DNA of 64,000 bases from Pelagomonas calceolata (lineage: Eukaryota > Sar > Pelagophyceae > Pelagomonadales > Pelagomonadaceae): NCBI GenBank assembly GCA_918797485.1, contig CAKKNE010000002.1, positions 2,942,501-3,006,500 on the forward strand, given 5' to 3'. The first letter of the stretch is position 1, and each line of letters opens with the position of its first letter. Position numbers and translations under genes: made by a program. This document shows, piece by piece, positions 42,657-51,093 of this stretch. The notes below the pieces were generated by a model that saw only the letters and a list, made by a program, of their open reading frames with translations, ran no database searches and was not told the DNA's origin.

Positions 42657-44564
42657 CTAGAAGTTGTTCGGCGTGAAGTCGCTGAAGCCGCAGAGCGACA
42701 GCACCTTCGCCGTTAATAGAAAGGCCGCCGTGATGGAGCACTCCAGGAAGTCGCCGACGGGCTGCTTCGAGTAGACCAGCGCCGCCCTCCTAGGATTCGC
42801 GAAGGGCCCCTGGAGCAAGTACTGGTGCATCGTGAACGGCCCGAACATAATCTTCCACCAGATGCGCGGCTTCGTCAGGAAGAGCTTCATTAAAGGTGGT
42901 AAACACCCCATCCGTTCCGCTAGATCGTCCGTATATAACTGGAAATCAACTAAACCTTTGACTCTTTTAGCATCGTACCCAAAGCGCCACTCCCAGTTGG
43001 CCTGGTCCTTTTTGGCTTGGTCCTCCATGCACTTCGTGTCTGGTAAGCAAATGCGGCCATCTACCACCAAAGCGAAATACTTCGCCTGCATCTCGGCGGT
43101 CGGCGGCACAGACCCAAAGGCCGGTCGCGCGAAGCCAAAGAACGCGACTTGTCCGTCGGGAAAGACAGGAACAAAAATCTGCTTGTACAATCTTCTCGGA
43201 TTCTGACCAAAAGCATTTAAATCTTTGGTGCGACACCCGCACTTCGAGCAGATGACGTCTTCCCGGCAGTCGGGGTGGTCGAACATCGGAAATGAGTTCC
43301 TGTAGCCCGTACAAGCGACCACCGCGTCGCAGTCGAAGGTAGAACCATCCGCAAAACAAGCACCGGTATCAGTGAGCTTGAACGCATCTCTGTGGAGTTC
43401 CGCGCCCTTGCACACCATGGCCGTGACGAAGCCCTCGTTCTTACAACCGAACTTACTGAACGCACTGGTCCCTTGCTCGATGTTTAATTCCCCGATCTTC
43501 TGCAGGATCTTCCGCTCCTCCATGGGCTTATCTTGCGAGCCATGTTTCGCGACGAACTTCTTCGCGAGCTGATTGACGTAGCCGACCCAGTCCCCGAGCA
43601 CGTACGGGTTGCTGTAGCGGCACCTGTTGGTGTTGAGATCCGTGACCCTACCGTCAGCTTGCTTCCTCGGTATCAAGTGGCCATGTTTACCTCTCACGAC
43701 AATAGCTACTTTTGATGCTTCACTGGCAATTTCATTGGTGATGTCCGAGCCGGATTCTCCAGCACCTACTACCAGTACTCTTTTACCCTTGAAGACCTCC
43801 GGCTTCTTGTAGTTCTCGGAGTGTACCAAAGTACCTCCATTCTTAATGAAGCAGTCCTGGCCCTCGAAGCGAGGTAAGGAGGCCCAATGATTTGTTCCGG
43901 TACAAATCGCGACGTGGTCGACCGCGTACGTCACGAGCTCGAAGACCGCCTCGGGCTGCATTTTTTTTCTGTCACCGGTCACGTGGTCGAAGTAGTCGTA
44001 CGCATAAGCAGATTTGACTTTTTTGAAGCCTTCTACCTCACATTTCGCATAAAATGCTTTGAGGGTCTTCGCGCCTTCGGTTCTCGCGGCACAACGCTGC
44101 TTTTCGGAAATGTGCCGCCCGAGCAAGAACGTACTACGATGGGGCGCGACGTGGGCGCCGCCGACCTTCACCGTGACGAGCCATTTGCCCGACTTCGGGC
44201 ATTTCGTGACCTTCAGTACTGAGGACCGGAAGCTGATGTGCTGGTACAGCGAGAACTCGTTCGCGAAGCCATCCAAGTAGTTCAGGTACTCCTCGTCGGA
44301 CCAGAAGACGGGCTTGTCTTCTCTCCCATCACTGTAGTCGCTGTACGCGGTGAGCAGCGACGACGTCGTGAGCATCGTCCTGTCGTACGAAGAAGTATAC
44401 ACGCCGCCGATGCGCACGTTCTCGTCGAAGCACTTCACCGTGTGGTTCAGTGCCGTTAATTCTTTCATGACAGCCAGGCCCGAGGCGCCGGCTCCAACAA
44501 CTAAGCAGGACTTCTTCCCCTCCGCTGCTTTTACGACCTCCATGCGTGGCTGCTTCTTGAACAT
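42657..44564 (-). CDS. Flavin-containing monooxygenase (FMO)
   Basis: A 635-residue enzyme. FAD site SCLVVGAGASGLAVMKEL (residues 19-36), the FMO signature in HSENYKKPEVFKGKRVLVVGAGESGSDITNEIA combining the FxGxxxHxxxY-like motif with the NADPH-binding GxGxxG, and CTGTN / ACTGYRNSFP motifs. The C-terminal 60 residues contain hydrophobic segments (ECSITAAFLLTAKVLSLCGF) that may anchor it to the ER. It oxygenates N or S in small molecules using NADPH and O2; substrate unknown. A CTAG element lies 190 bp upstream. Confidence 0.92.
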   Translation of the reverse strand: MFKKQPRMEVVKAAEGKKSCLVVGAGASGLAVMKELTALNHTVKCFDENVRIGGVYTSSYDRTMLTTSSLLTAYSDYSDGREDKPVFWSDEEYLNYLDGFANEFSLYQHISFRSSVLKVTKCPKSGKWLVTVKVGGAHVAPHRSTFLLGRHISEKQRCAARTEGAKTLKAFYAKCEVEGFKKVKSAYAYDYFDHVTGDRKKMQPEAVFELVTYAVDHVAICTGTNHWASLPRFEGQDCFIKNGGTLVHSENYKKPEVFKGKRVLVVGAGESGSDITNEIASEASKVAIVVRGKHGHLIPRKQADGRVTDLNTNRCRYSNPYVLGDWVGYVNQLAKKFVAKHGSQDKPMEERKILQKIGELNIEQGTSAFSKFGCKNEGFVTAMVCKGAELHRDAFKLTDTGACFADGSTFDCDAVVACTGYRNSFPMFDHPDCREDVICSKCGCRTKDLNAFGQNPRRLYKQIFVPVFPDGQVAFFGFARPAFGSVPPTAEMQAKYFALVVDGRICLPDTKCMEDQAKKDQANWEWRFGYDAKRVKGLVDFQLYTDDLAERMGCLPPLMKLFLTKPRIWWKIMFGPFTMHQYLLQGPFANPRRAALVYSKQPVGDFLECSITAAFLLTAKVLSLCGFSDFTPNNF

Positions 44565-44753
44565 GGTCGTCTAGGAGCTGCTGCGTTAATTGGGCTGCCT
44601 CTTGGTGCCGCGCGGCTTGGCTTCCAGCCTCCGATATGAGGTGGACGCCTCTCCGAAATTCGTGGGTGAAGCGGAGATTTTGGTGGTGAAGCAGCGCTCC
44701 GGGCGACGCCTCGGCTTCGTAGAGGCGCTCCCTAATACGGATGACGGCTGTGT

Positions 44754-44775
44754 GCTAGTGTCTTACACCGCTAGC
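44754..44775 (-). promoter_or_regulatory. CTAG quasi-palindrome, candidate promoter element
   Basis: On the minus strand: GCTAGCGGTG then TAAGACACTAGC. Divergent spacer, 190 bp before the FMO ATG (minus) and 121 bp before the DUF1295 ATG (plus). Confidence 0.6.
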
Positions 44776-44895
44776 TAGCTACAGTGCTCGGGAGCAAAAA
44801 ACGCTCTGTTTGCCGGTGACGGTGCTATTACGTGCCTGCACATACATCAGGAGACGACTTGCAGTAGCTCTCTGCAGCGACATCGATTTCGTGCC

Positions 44896-45846
44896 ATGCG
44901 AGCCCTCACTGCAGCCACTGCCCTCAGTGTGCTCGCGCTGCAGGCGCCCCGCGGCCCGTTACGCGGCCCGCAGCGCCGACAAAACACGAGACCGGCGATG
45001 CCACCCGCAGTGGTGGCAGAAGCACTAGCCAAGGGGCCGCTCGGGGTGCCGGCGCTCGCGGCCGTCGCGGGGGCGGTCCTGGCGCCGCTGACGCTGTATC
45101 GGCAGGGCTACTCGTTCAGCGTCGGCTACGGGTCCGCCGTCGGCGTCATGGCCCTCGCGGCGATGCGAGCGGTGCCGCCCACGACGCAGCTCGCGACGCT
45201 CACGGCGGGCGCGACGCTCTTCTACGGCTTTCGACTGGCCCTGCATTTGCTGGCGCGGCAGCTCACGGTACCGGACATCGCCGAGCGCATCAAGGCCTTT
45301 GACAAGACGCCGCGGCTCAAGAGATTGCCGCTGATCCCGCCGCTGGCACTGTTCTACGCCTGCATGACGTCGCCCTTACTTTTTGCATTACGAACGCCGC
45401 CCACGAAGTACCTGAAGGTGGCGCAAATCGGCTGCGGCCTCGCCTGGGCCGGCGCGGCCATCGAGGCGATCGCCGACGCCCAGAAGTTTCTCCAAAAAAG
45501 GCGCGACTACGCCCAGAAGGCGGGCGGCACGTTTACCGGCCCGATGGGCGGCCTCTACGCGTCGTGCCGCCACCCGAACTACTTCGGGGAAGTGCTCTTC
45601 TGGTTCGGGCTCTTCGTGGCCGGGCTGCCGTCCTTCGGCTCGCAGATTATACCGTATGCGGCGGGCGGGCTCGGGCTCTGGGGCATCTACGGCATCATGA
45701 GCGGGGCCACAAAACGCCTCGACGGCAAGCAGAAAGAGAAGTACGGCGGCCAGCCGGTCTACGACGCGTGGCGCGCGCGGACGGGCGGCCTGTTTCCCAA
45801 GTTCTTCGCCGGCGGCGACGCGGGGCGCGTCTTCTACGACGTATGA
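44896..45846 (+). CDS. DUF1295 / steroid 5-alpha-reductase-like membrane protein, possibly plastid
   Basis: A 316-residue protein. The N-terminus (MRALTAATALSVLALQAPRGPLRG) is a signal-peptide-like segment before a basic region, then about six hydrophobic helices. The C-terminal signature GLYASCRHPNYFGEVLFWFGLFVAGLP and KYGGQPVYDAWRARTGGLFPKFF is diagnostic of DUF1295, a branch of the isoprenylcysteine methyltransferase and 5-alpha-reductase superfamily. NADPH-dependent lipid reduction is possible; the substrate is unknown. Confidence 0.8.
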   Translation: MRALTAATALSVLALQAPRGPLRGPQRRQNTRPAMPPAVVAEALAKGPLGVPALAAVAGAVLAPLTLYRQGYSFSVGYGSAVGVMALAAMRAVPPTTQLATLTAGATLFYGFRLALHLLARQLTVPDIAERIKAFDKTPRLKRLPLIPPLALFYACMTSPLLFALRTPPTKYLKVAQIGCGLAWAGAAIEAIADAQKFLQKRRDYAQKAGGTFTGPMGGLYASCRHPNYFGEVLFWFGLFVAGLPSFGSQIIPYAAGGLGLWGIYGIMSGATKRLDGKQKEKYGGQPVYDAWRARTGGLFPKFFAGGDAGRVFYDV

Positions 45847-45957
45847 GATCTAACCACTGATTATTGAAGTGTATCTAGACGGCGGCCATGGGCTTTTAGA
45901 GGACAAAAAAACTGCCAAGCAGAGCAATCAACGCGATTTTTGCGCCTAGTGTGTTAG

Positions 45958-46128
45958 ACGGCCCGGCTGACGCAGGCCAACGACCCGGCGCGCGGCATCG
46001 TCTTCTGCAACCGCTGTTGCACGGAGCGGGAGCCGAATAAGCACGGCGCCAGGGGCTACGTGTGCGGCGTGTGCATGTCGAAAGATGTTAGAATCGTCGA
46101 GGAGCCGACTGGCCGCTGGGCCATCTAA
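45958..46128 (+). other. Orphan exon-like ORF with a zinc-ribbon pattern, no ATG
   Basis: An open frame of 56 codons follows a TTAG (possible 3' splice site at 45957) and ends with TAA. It encodes IVFCNRCCTEREPNKHGARGYVCGVCMSKDVRIVEEP, with CxxCC and CxxC pairs spaced as in a small zinc ribbon. No upstream ATG is in frame; TAG at 45955 closes it. A half CTAG element (GCCTAGTGTG at 45944) directly precedes it. It may be the last exon of an unresolved small gene or a decayed gene. Confidence 0.35.
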
Positions 46129-46961
46129 TTCACTACACGCATCCGCCGGACTCATGGCTGCACAAGCGCCGGCGAGAACCCCTCCTGACTGACTTATCCC
46201 TTCCCCTGACTAATATTCGTTCTTGATATACTTACTCGCTCTTCGTCGAGACCTCGAGGTCTCCTTTATCCGGGGTTGAGCGAGCGACGCTCGGCCCGGC
46301 GAGAGCGCGCAACCTGTCGGTCGACCTCCACGCCGTCGCGGCGGCGTAGCTCGGCTTGGCTCGAGTTCATTGACTTTGGCTCCGCCAGCCGGAGCGCGCG
46401 GTGAATGCCCCCCCCGGGCGGGCCCTGGCCCAGCCCTCCGCAGCGGTCCTGCCCGCCCCCGAGAACCCTCCCGCGACGCCGAACTAGCGGTACATTAGTG
46501 AACCCAGATTGCAGTCCAGATTGCGTGGCCGCCGCACAGACGTGGATCTGCTATCGTCGACTAAAACCTCTGCATTTGCCGGCGTCCGCTGTTTGCAACC
46601 GCGCAACCTGGTGCCTTCTCCCCACCCCCGGACCCCGCGCCGACTCGCTGCGCGGCGCCGCGCGCTGCCCCGCGCGCGCATGGTGCATCATCAATCGCCG
46701 TCGCTCTCCGGGGCCTCGCCGGCGCCGCGGCCGCGCCGCGGCCCGCACCCGCGCGCGCGCACGATGGTCCCGTGCGCCCGGCCCGGGCGCGCGCGCGTGC
46801 CGGTGCGCCGCGCCGCCGGCGAGCCTCGCGCGGGCGCCGCGCGCGGCGCCGGACGTGGGGCATCGCCGACGCCGCGACCGCGCCGCGCCCCGCACCACAC
46901 ACTTGCATAAGGGATCCCGCGCGCCCCACTCACGGTGTCGTTGCACGCAGCTCTCACAAAA
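46129..46961. other. Long very GC-rich spacer upstream of fasciclin gene
   Basis: 833 bp, the longest stretch without a gene. AACTAGCGGTACATTAGTG at 46482-46500 resembles a diverged CTAG element but is 460 bp from the next ATG. The part after 46600 is extremely GC-rich (runs of CGCGCG and GCGCGCGC), so all frames stay open by chance. I see no RNA gene. Confidence 0.35.
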
Positions 46962-47546
46962 ATGGCCAAGCTCGCCCTCGCCCTCGCCCTCGCCCCGGCC
47001 GTCACGGCCTTCGCGCCCGTCGCGGCCCCCAAGGCCGCCACGAAGCTCGACGCGTCCATCGCCGACACCCTCGCCTCGATGGAGGGCCCGGAGATCTTCT
47101 GGGGCTCGGACGGCGTGCTCCTCGGCCACGACGAGGCCGACATCAAGGGCTACGACAACTTCGACCAGCTCGCGGCCGCGCTCTCCAAGGAGGGCGTCGA
47201 CCTCTCGGGCGGTGAGTACACGCTCCTCGCGCCGTCCAACTCGGCCTTCGACAAGCACAACAACGAGGTCGGCACGCCGGTCACGGCTGACGTGCTCAAG
47301 TACCACGTGATCGAGGGCAAGAAGACGATGGACGCCCTCAACTCGGACCAGAAGACGCTCAACGGCGGCACGCTGACCTACTACCGCAAGTTCCGCAAGA
47401 ACTGGCTCGACTACGCCATCATCGGCCTCAAGTCGGAGGGCCCGTCCAAGTCGTCCAACTGGCCGGCGGACGTCCAGTGCGACAACGGCGTCATCCACGC
47501 CATCGACACGGTGCTCGTGCCCGGCGCCTACGACGGCTCGCGGTAA
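46962..47546 (+). CDS. Plastid-targeted fasciclin (FAS1) domain protein
   Basis: A 194-residue protein. MAKLALALALAPAVTAFAPVAAPKAATKLDAS is a textbook heterokont plastid signal with cleavage before Phe (AVTA-FAP). The FAS1 domain covers about residues 65-190: DNFDQLAAALSKEGVDLSGGEYTLLAPSNSAFDKHN, VTADVLKYHVIEGKKTM, LNGGTLTYYRKF, DVQCDNGVIHAIDTVLVPGAYDG. Codon third positions are almost all G or C, suggesting strong expression. FAS1 domains mediate adhesion or lumenal interactions; the plastid role is unknown. Confidence 0.88.
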   Translation: MAKLALALALAPAVTAFAPVAAPKAATKLDASIADTLASMEGPEIFWGSDGVLLGHDEADIKGYDNFDQLAAALSKEGVDLSGGEYTLLAPSNSAFDKHNNEVGTPVTADVLKYHVIEGKKTMDALNSDQKTLNGGTLTYYRKFRKNWLDYAIIGLKSEGPSKSSNWPADVQCDNGVIHAIDTVLVPGAYDGSR

Positions 47547-48212
47547 ACGCGACGCCCGTTGTCGGCGAGGAGGCCTCCCGCCGGGCAGACGGTTCGGCGG
47601 TGCCTCACGCGCCCCCATGTTTAAAGGAAGTTTATCTTCAATCTTTTGTGCTGCGGCTTGTGAAAGGAGACGGGCTGTGGACTCAGGGGCGTTTTTGGCC
47701 CTATTTGGTTTGTATCGTCGGCCAGCCGTTCGGGGAGAGGTCCTTGCACCGAAAGACGTGCTAAACAGATCCGTGCGTGTTTGTGTTTACTAGTATGCTA
47801 GCAGCTAGGTGCTCAGGATTTAGTGTGCAAGACGGACTAAATCGCTCTGTCCGCCACCGTGTCCACGTAAATCGCAGCGAAATTGCTATAGAACGACTTC
47901 AATTAGACGTGTGCACGGCCTCTGGCGAAAGACACGGCTGCGGGACGTCCCTTGGGGGCTAAAAGCCAAGGCCGGCTGGCACCGAAGAGCTGCGGCTCCA
48001 CTCGGCCCGGACGGACCAATGGACTCGCACGCAACACCCGTGGGTCGTGGACAGCCCGCGGCACCAGCGACCGGTGGCCTTCCCGGCGAGACGGGGCGTT
48101 ACACCTGCCTCGCCGGGCTCTGGACATCCGACTCGCATCACTGGTTCCGCCGCGCCGCCGCCGGCGCATGCGACCGCGCGCTCACCCATACGACACGCAG
48201 GTGTGTGCCAGG
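47547..48212. other. Spacer between fasciclin and light-harvesting genes
   Basis: 666 bp. The variant ACTAGTATGCTAGCAGCTAGG (47789 on) has CTAG three times but lacks the TAAGACA core. The second half is GC-rich with chance open frames. No RNA gene recognised. Confidence 0.35.
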
Positions 48213-48821
48213 ATGTACCGGCTCGTCGCGCTCGCGAGCGTCGCCGGCGCGCTCGTCGCGCCGCCCGCCGCGCGGCCGACGACGCGGCTCAGCGCCACGG
48301 AGGGCGCGTCGGCGCCGCTCGGCTTCTGGGACCCCGCGGGCCTGAGCGAGCTCGGCTCGGACCGGACGCAGGCCTGGTTCAAGGCGGCCGAGACGAAGCA
48401 CGGCCGCGTGGCCATGGCGGCCTGCACGGGCTGGATCGTGACCGAGATGGGCTTCCGCTGGCCCGGCGCCTACGACATGGCGGGCCACAAGTTCAGCGAC
48501 GTGCCCGGCGGCCTGGCCGCCGAGGCCGTCTTCCGCGACAACGGCGGCATGGTCCAGATCCTCTTCTCGGCCGGCCTCGTCGAGTTCTGGTCCGAGCTCC
48601 AGAAGCCGCACTACATGTCCGGCGGCGGCTCCCAGAAGCTGCCCATCTGGGACCCCGTCGGCTTCACGGCGGGCCTGTCGGCCGACGAGCTCAAGACGAA
48701 GCGCCAGGCCGAGACGAACAACGGGCGCCTGGCGATGATCGGTGCGGCGGGCTTCTGGTCGGCGACGTACCTCGACGGCTCCGTGCCGGCGCTGACGGGC
48801 ACGGCCTTCTTCCAGTCCTAG
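48213..48821 (+). CDS. Fucoxanthin-chlorophyll a/c-binding light-harvesting protein
   Basis: A 202-residue thylakoid antenna protein with a plastid presequence (MYRLVALASVAGALVAPPAARPTTRLSA). Helix 1 has AAETKHGRVAMAACTGWIVTE, where Glu and the HGR motif ligate chlorophyll. Helix 2 is MVQILFSAGLVEFWSELQ. Helix 3 is QAETNNGRLAMIGAAGFWSATYL, the paired chlorophyll-binding motif. GFWDPAGLSEL before helix 1 is typical of FCP proteins. GC-ending codons dominate, as expected for high expression. The exact Lhc subfamily (Lhcf, Lhcr or Lhcx) cannot be fixed by eye. Confidence 0.95.
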   Translation: MYRLVALASVAGALVAPPAARPTTRLSATEGASAPLGFWDPAGLSELGSDRTQAWFKAAETKHGRVAMAACTGWIVTEMGFRWPGAYDMAGHKFSDVPGGLAAEAVFRDNGGMVQILFSAGLVEFWSELQKPHYMSGGGSQKLPIWDPVGFTAGLSADELKTKRQAETNNGRLAMIGAAGFWSATYLDGSVPALTGTAFFQS

Positions 48822-48878
48822 ATTGTGGTCTCGGGCGCTCCGCGCGTTGTTGGGTAAGCGGGGCATAGTATACTATTC

Positions 48879-49461
48879 TTAGGGCAGCGACCGGAAGTGC
48901 CGCATGTAAACCCGCCCCGCCGGCGCGTTCGGGACGTGGTCGGCGACGCCGCGCTGCTTGTTCTTGCCGACGGTAAACGTGCAGTTGTCTGGCCGCGCCA
49001 GGCGCGCGTCGTACTGGTTTTGTGTGGCGCGGATGTCTACCAAAGTGCGGTCGAACGTCGACAGCCCCGCGTAGCCGACGTAATACCTGTGCGGATGGAG
49101 TCGCGGCGATGGCTTAACCCGACAATAAGTCAACGCCGACGCGCACGCCGCGTCCGCGACCGAGCTTCCACTCGCGCCGCCGCTGGGCGACGCGCTCGGC
49201 GTGCGTGCGATAGGCGACGGGATTGCCCGGCGCGGCCGCCGGCCGGACGTGCGCGGCCCGCGGCGCGTCGAAGGGGTTATCGGCCTTCGCACAGGTCTTG
49301 TCCGCCCAGCACCGCTTGTCCTCCTGGCCGCGGCCGCCGCGGCACCGGCGGCCGGCGTGGCAGTACGTCGTCACGGCTGGCCTGTGCACGACGTCGACCG
49401 CCGCGGCGACGACGAGCGCGACTATGAAACGGTTACAGGTCATACGCGTCGCGGCCTTCAT
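48879..49461 (-). CDS. Secreted Cys-rich small protein, two frames, gene model unresolved
   Basis: The ATG at 49461 opens a frame with a signal peptide (MTCNRFIVALVVAAAVDVV) and a Cys-rich segment (YCHAGRRC, KRCWADKTC), continuing to HAERVAQRRREWKL near 49150. A second frame carries HRYYVGYAGLSTFDRTLVDI...NCTFTVGKNKQRGVADHVPNAPAGRVYMRHFRSLP to the stop at 48879. Both look real, so they should be joined by an intron ending at a CAG near 49086, but no GT donor with the right phase was found. A sequencing or assembly indel is an alternative. Family unknown. Confidence 0.45.
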
Positions 49462-49621
49462 CACTGTGGGACCAGGTCTGACTGATAGTCTGGTGAGTCT
49501 GGTGACTCTGGTCCTCTAAAATTCAGAGAGTTTCGCGTTTCAATTGTTTTGATTCGTTCGCCGACGTAAATTTAACAATAAACAGATCCCAAGCGCGTGA
49601 GTATGGTGACTGGTCTTTCGA

Positions 49622-49646
49622 GCCTAGTGTGTCGACCACGCTAGCC
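49622..49646 (-). promoter_or_regulatory. CTAG quasi-palindrome, variant copy
   Basis: On the minus strand: GGCTAGCGTGG then TCGACACACTAGGC. Divergent spacer, 161 bp before the Cys-rich secreted gene (minus) and 259 bp before the THUMP gene (plus). Confidence 0.45.
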
Positions 49647-49904
49647 TCACATAATGTTGGTAACAGCACCACTAGCAGCGTGAGCGCAGCGATACCGACG
49701 TGCGTGTGTCATTGCGTTCGCGACGCGCAGAAGTGCTTTCATTTATTCGCTGGAGGCGTGCCGCGCGCAGCCAAGCCCAGTAGCCAAAATAGAGTGTCCG
49801 GAGAGCACCAGCCTGCAGTCGTCAAATAACTCTCGCAGCAGTGCCGCGCAGCTGTCCCAGTAGCCTCAAATAGTGTCCCGGAGAGCGCACATCAGCCCTC
49901 AAAC

Positions 49905-50849
49905 ATGGCCTCATTATTCGGCAAACTAAAACGCGCCGTCGCGGCCGACGACGAAGAGAAAGCCACCGAAGCACCGCCCAAAAAGCAGAAGACCGAAACA
50001 AAACCGAAACAAACAGGTGGCCAGGGCCGGCGCCTCGGCGACCTGCGGAAGCTGCGGGGCAAGGCGGCGATCCTCTTCACGTGCCCGACGCGCATGGAGC
50101 GCAAGGCGTGCCACGAGGCCTGGGAGTTGCTATCTGAAAAAGTCGATGAGGAACAGGAATCATCACAAAAGAAATCGCTGGCGGCCTCATTAAAAGCCGA
50201 GGCCCGGGCGTCCAAGGCGTCGAAGGTCGCGACCTACGATCTAGGGAGCCAGGGCGTCGGCTGGGCGACCGTCGACGGCGTGGATGTGGTCGAGCTCGCG
50301 ACGCGGCTCGTGCGCGACGCGTCCGAGGACCCGGCGTCGCTCGCGGCGGGGTCGCGGATGGTCATCCGCATCATGCCGATGCAGTCTGTTACGTTTGCTT
50401 CACTGAGTGATCTCGTCGAGGGCGCCGCGCCACTCATCTCCCAGTCATTCGGCGGGCTGCGGACGAGTCCCCACAGAGCGATCGTCGAGGCGTTGGAATC
50501 TATGAAGACGCGGGACGAGGAGCTACTGAAGACCGCGCGGGAAAAGGCCGCGGCGGAGTCTGGGACAGAGCCGGGCTCGGCGTCTTCAGTCAAGTACGCG
50601 GTGCGGCTCCAGCGCCGGTCCGCCGCGGGCTTTCCCAAGGACGCGGCCGTGCGCGCGCTGGCGGCCCTCGTGCCGCCCCAGCACACCGTTAGTTTAGGTG
50701 CGCCGGAGGTGACGATCCTCGTGGAGGTGTTCAAGTCGCTCTGCGGCGTCGCCGTCGTGCCGGGCTACCACGCGATGCACGACTTTAACCTGCACGCGGC
50801 GGCGGGGAAGCAGGTCGTGCCTCCGCCGCCGAAGAGTAAGAAGAAGTAG
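49905..50849 (+). CDS. TAN1/THUMPD1-like THUMP-domain tRNA acetylation factor
   Basis: A 314-residue protein. The basic N-terminus with KKQKTETKPK is a likely nuclear signal. AAILFTCPTRMERKACHEAWELLSE matches the start of THUMPD1 (ITCNMNERKCVEEAYSLL). A THUMP domain of about residues 150-285 ends PEVTILVEVFKSLCGVAVVPGYHAMHDFNLHA, the diagnostic C-terminus of yeast Tan1 and THUMPD1. Role: tRNA-binding adaptor for Kre33/NAT10, which makes N4-acetylcytidine at position 12 of tRNA-Ser and tRNA-Leu. Confidence 0.88.
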   Translation: MASLFGKLKRAVAADDEEKATEAPPKKQKTETKPKQTGGQGRRLGDLRKLRGKAAILFTCPTRMERKACHEAWELLSEKVDEEQESSQKKSLAASLKAEARASKASKVATYDLGSQGVGWATVDGVDVVELATRLVRDASEDPASLAAGSRMVIRIMPMQSVTFASLSDLVEGAAPLISQSFGGLRTSPHRAIVEALESMKTRDEELLKTAREKAAAESGTEPGSASSVKYAVRLQRRSAAGFPKDAAVRALAALVPPQHTVSLGAPEVTILVEVFKSLCGVAVVPGYHAMHDFNLHAAAGKQVVPPPPKSKKK

Positions 50850-50926
50850 TGCGTTTTCGCGTCGATGGCGTCGATGCGCACGCCCGAAACTCACGAAACT
50901 CGCGATTCGAGCGCGCCAAAAATTCA

Positions 50927-50949
50927 GCTAGCGTCTGTAAGACACTAGC
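50927..50949 (+). promoter_or_regulatory. CTAG quasi-palindrome, candidate promoter element
   Basis: Reads GCTAGCGTCTG then TAAGACACTAGC. It sits between tandem plus-strand genes (THUMP stop 50849, IFT25 ATG 51090), so it can only serve IFT25. Orientation agrees, 141 bp from the ATG. Confidence 0.65.
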
Positions 50950-51069
50950 AAGCAGCAAAATTGGCACTGCCACTGAACAGGGCCTTGCGCCGCGGCCTCC
51001 GGCGCGATCTGTCGCCTGCGAGCCACCAGTGGTGACCTCGAACCACACCGGCAGCGGTGTGCCACAACA

Positions 51070-51093
51070 ATGGGCAGCCTCCCTAGACGATGA
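51070..51093 (+). promoter_or_regulatory. Upstream ORF whose stop overlaps the IFT25 start
   Basis: ATG at 51070 encodes Met-Gly-Ser-Leu-Pro-Arg-Arg and ends with TGA at 51091-51093, overlapping the main ATG at 51090 (ATGA). Same geometry as the exostosin upstream ORF. Confidence 0.5.

Noticed and set aside
46405-47310. Plus-strand frame of 301 codons and a 355-codon minus frame over the fasciclin gene
   Set aside because: Composition is Arg/Pro/Ser low-complexity typical of an off-frame reading; the fasciclin frame in the same region has clear homology.
47789-47809. CTAG element between fasciclin and light-harvesting genes
   Set aside because: CTAG is present three times but the TAAGACA core is absent and it is over 400 bp from the next ATG.
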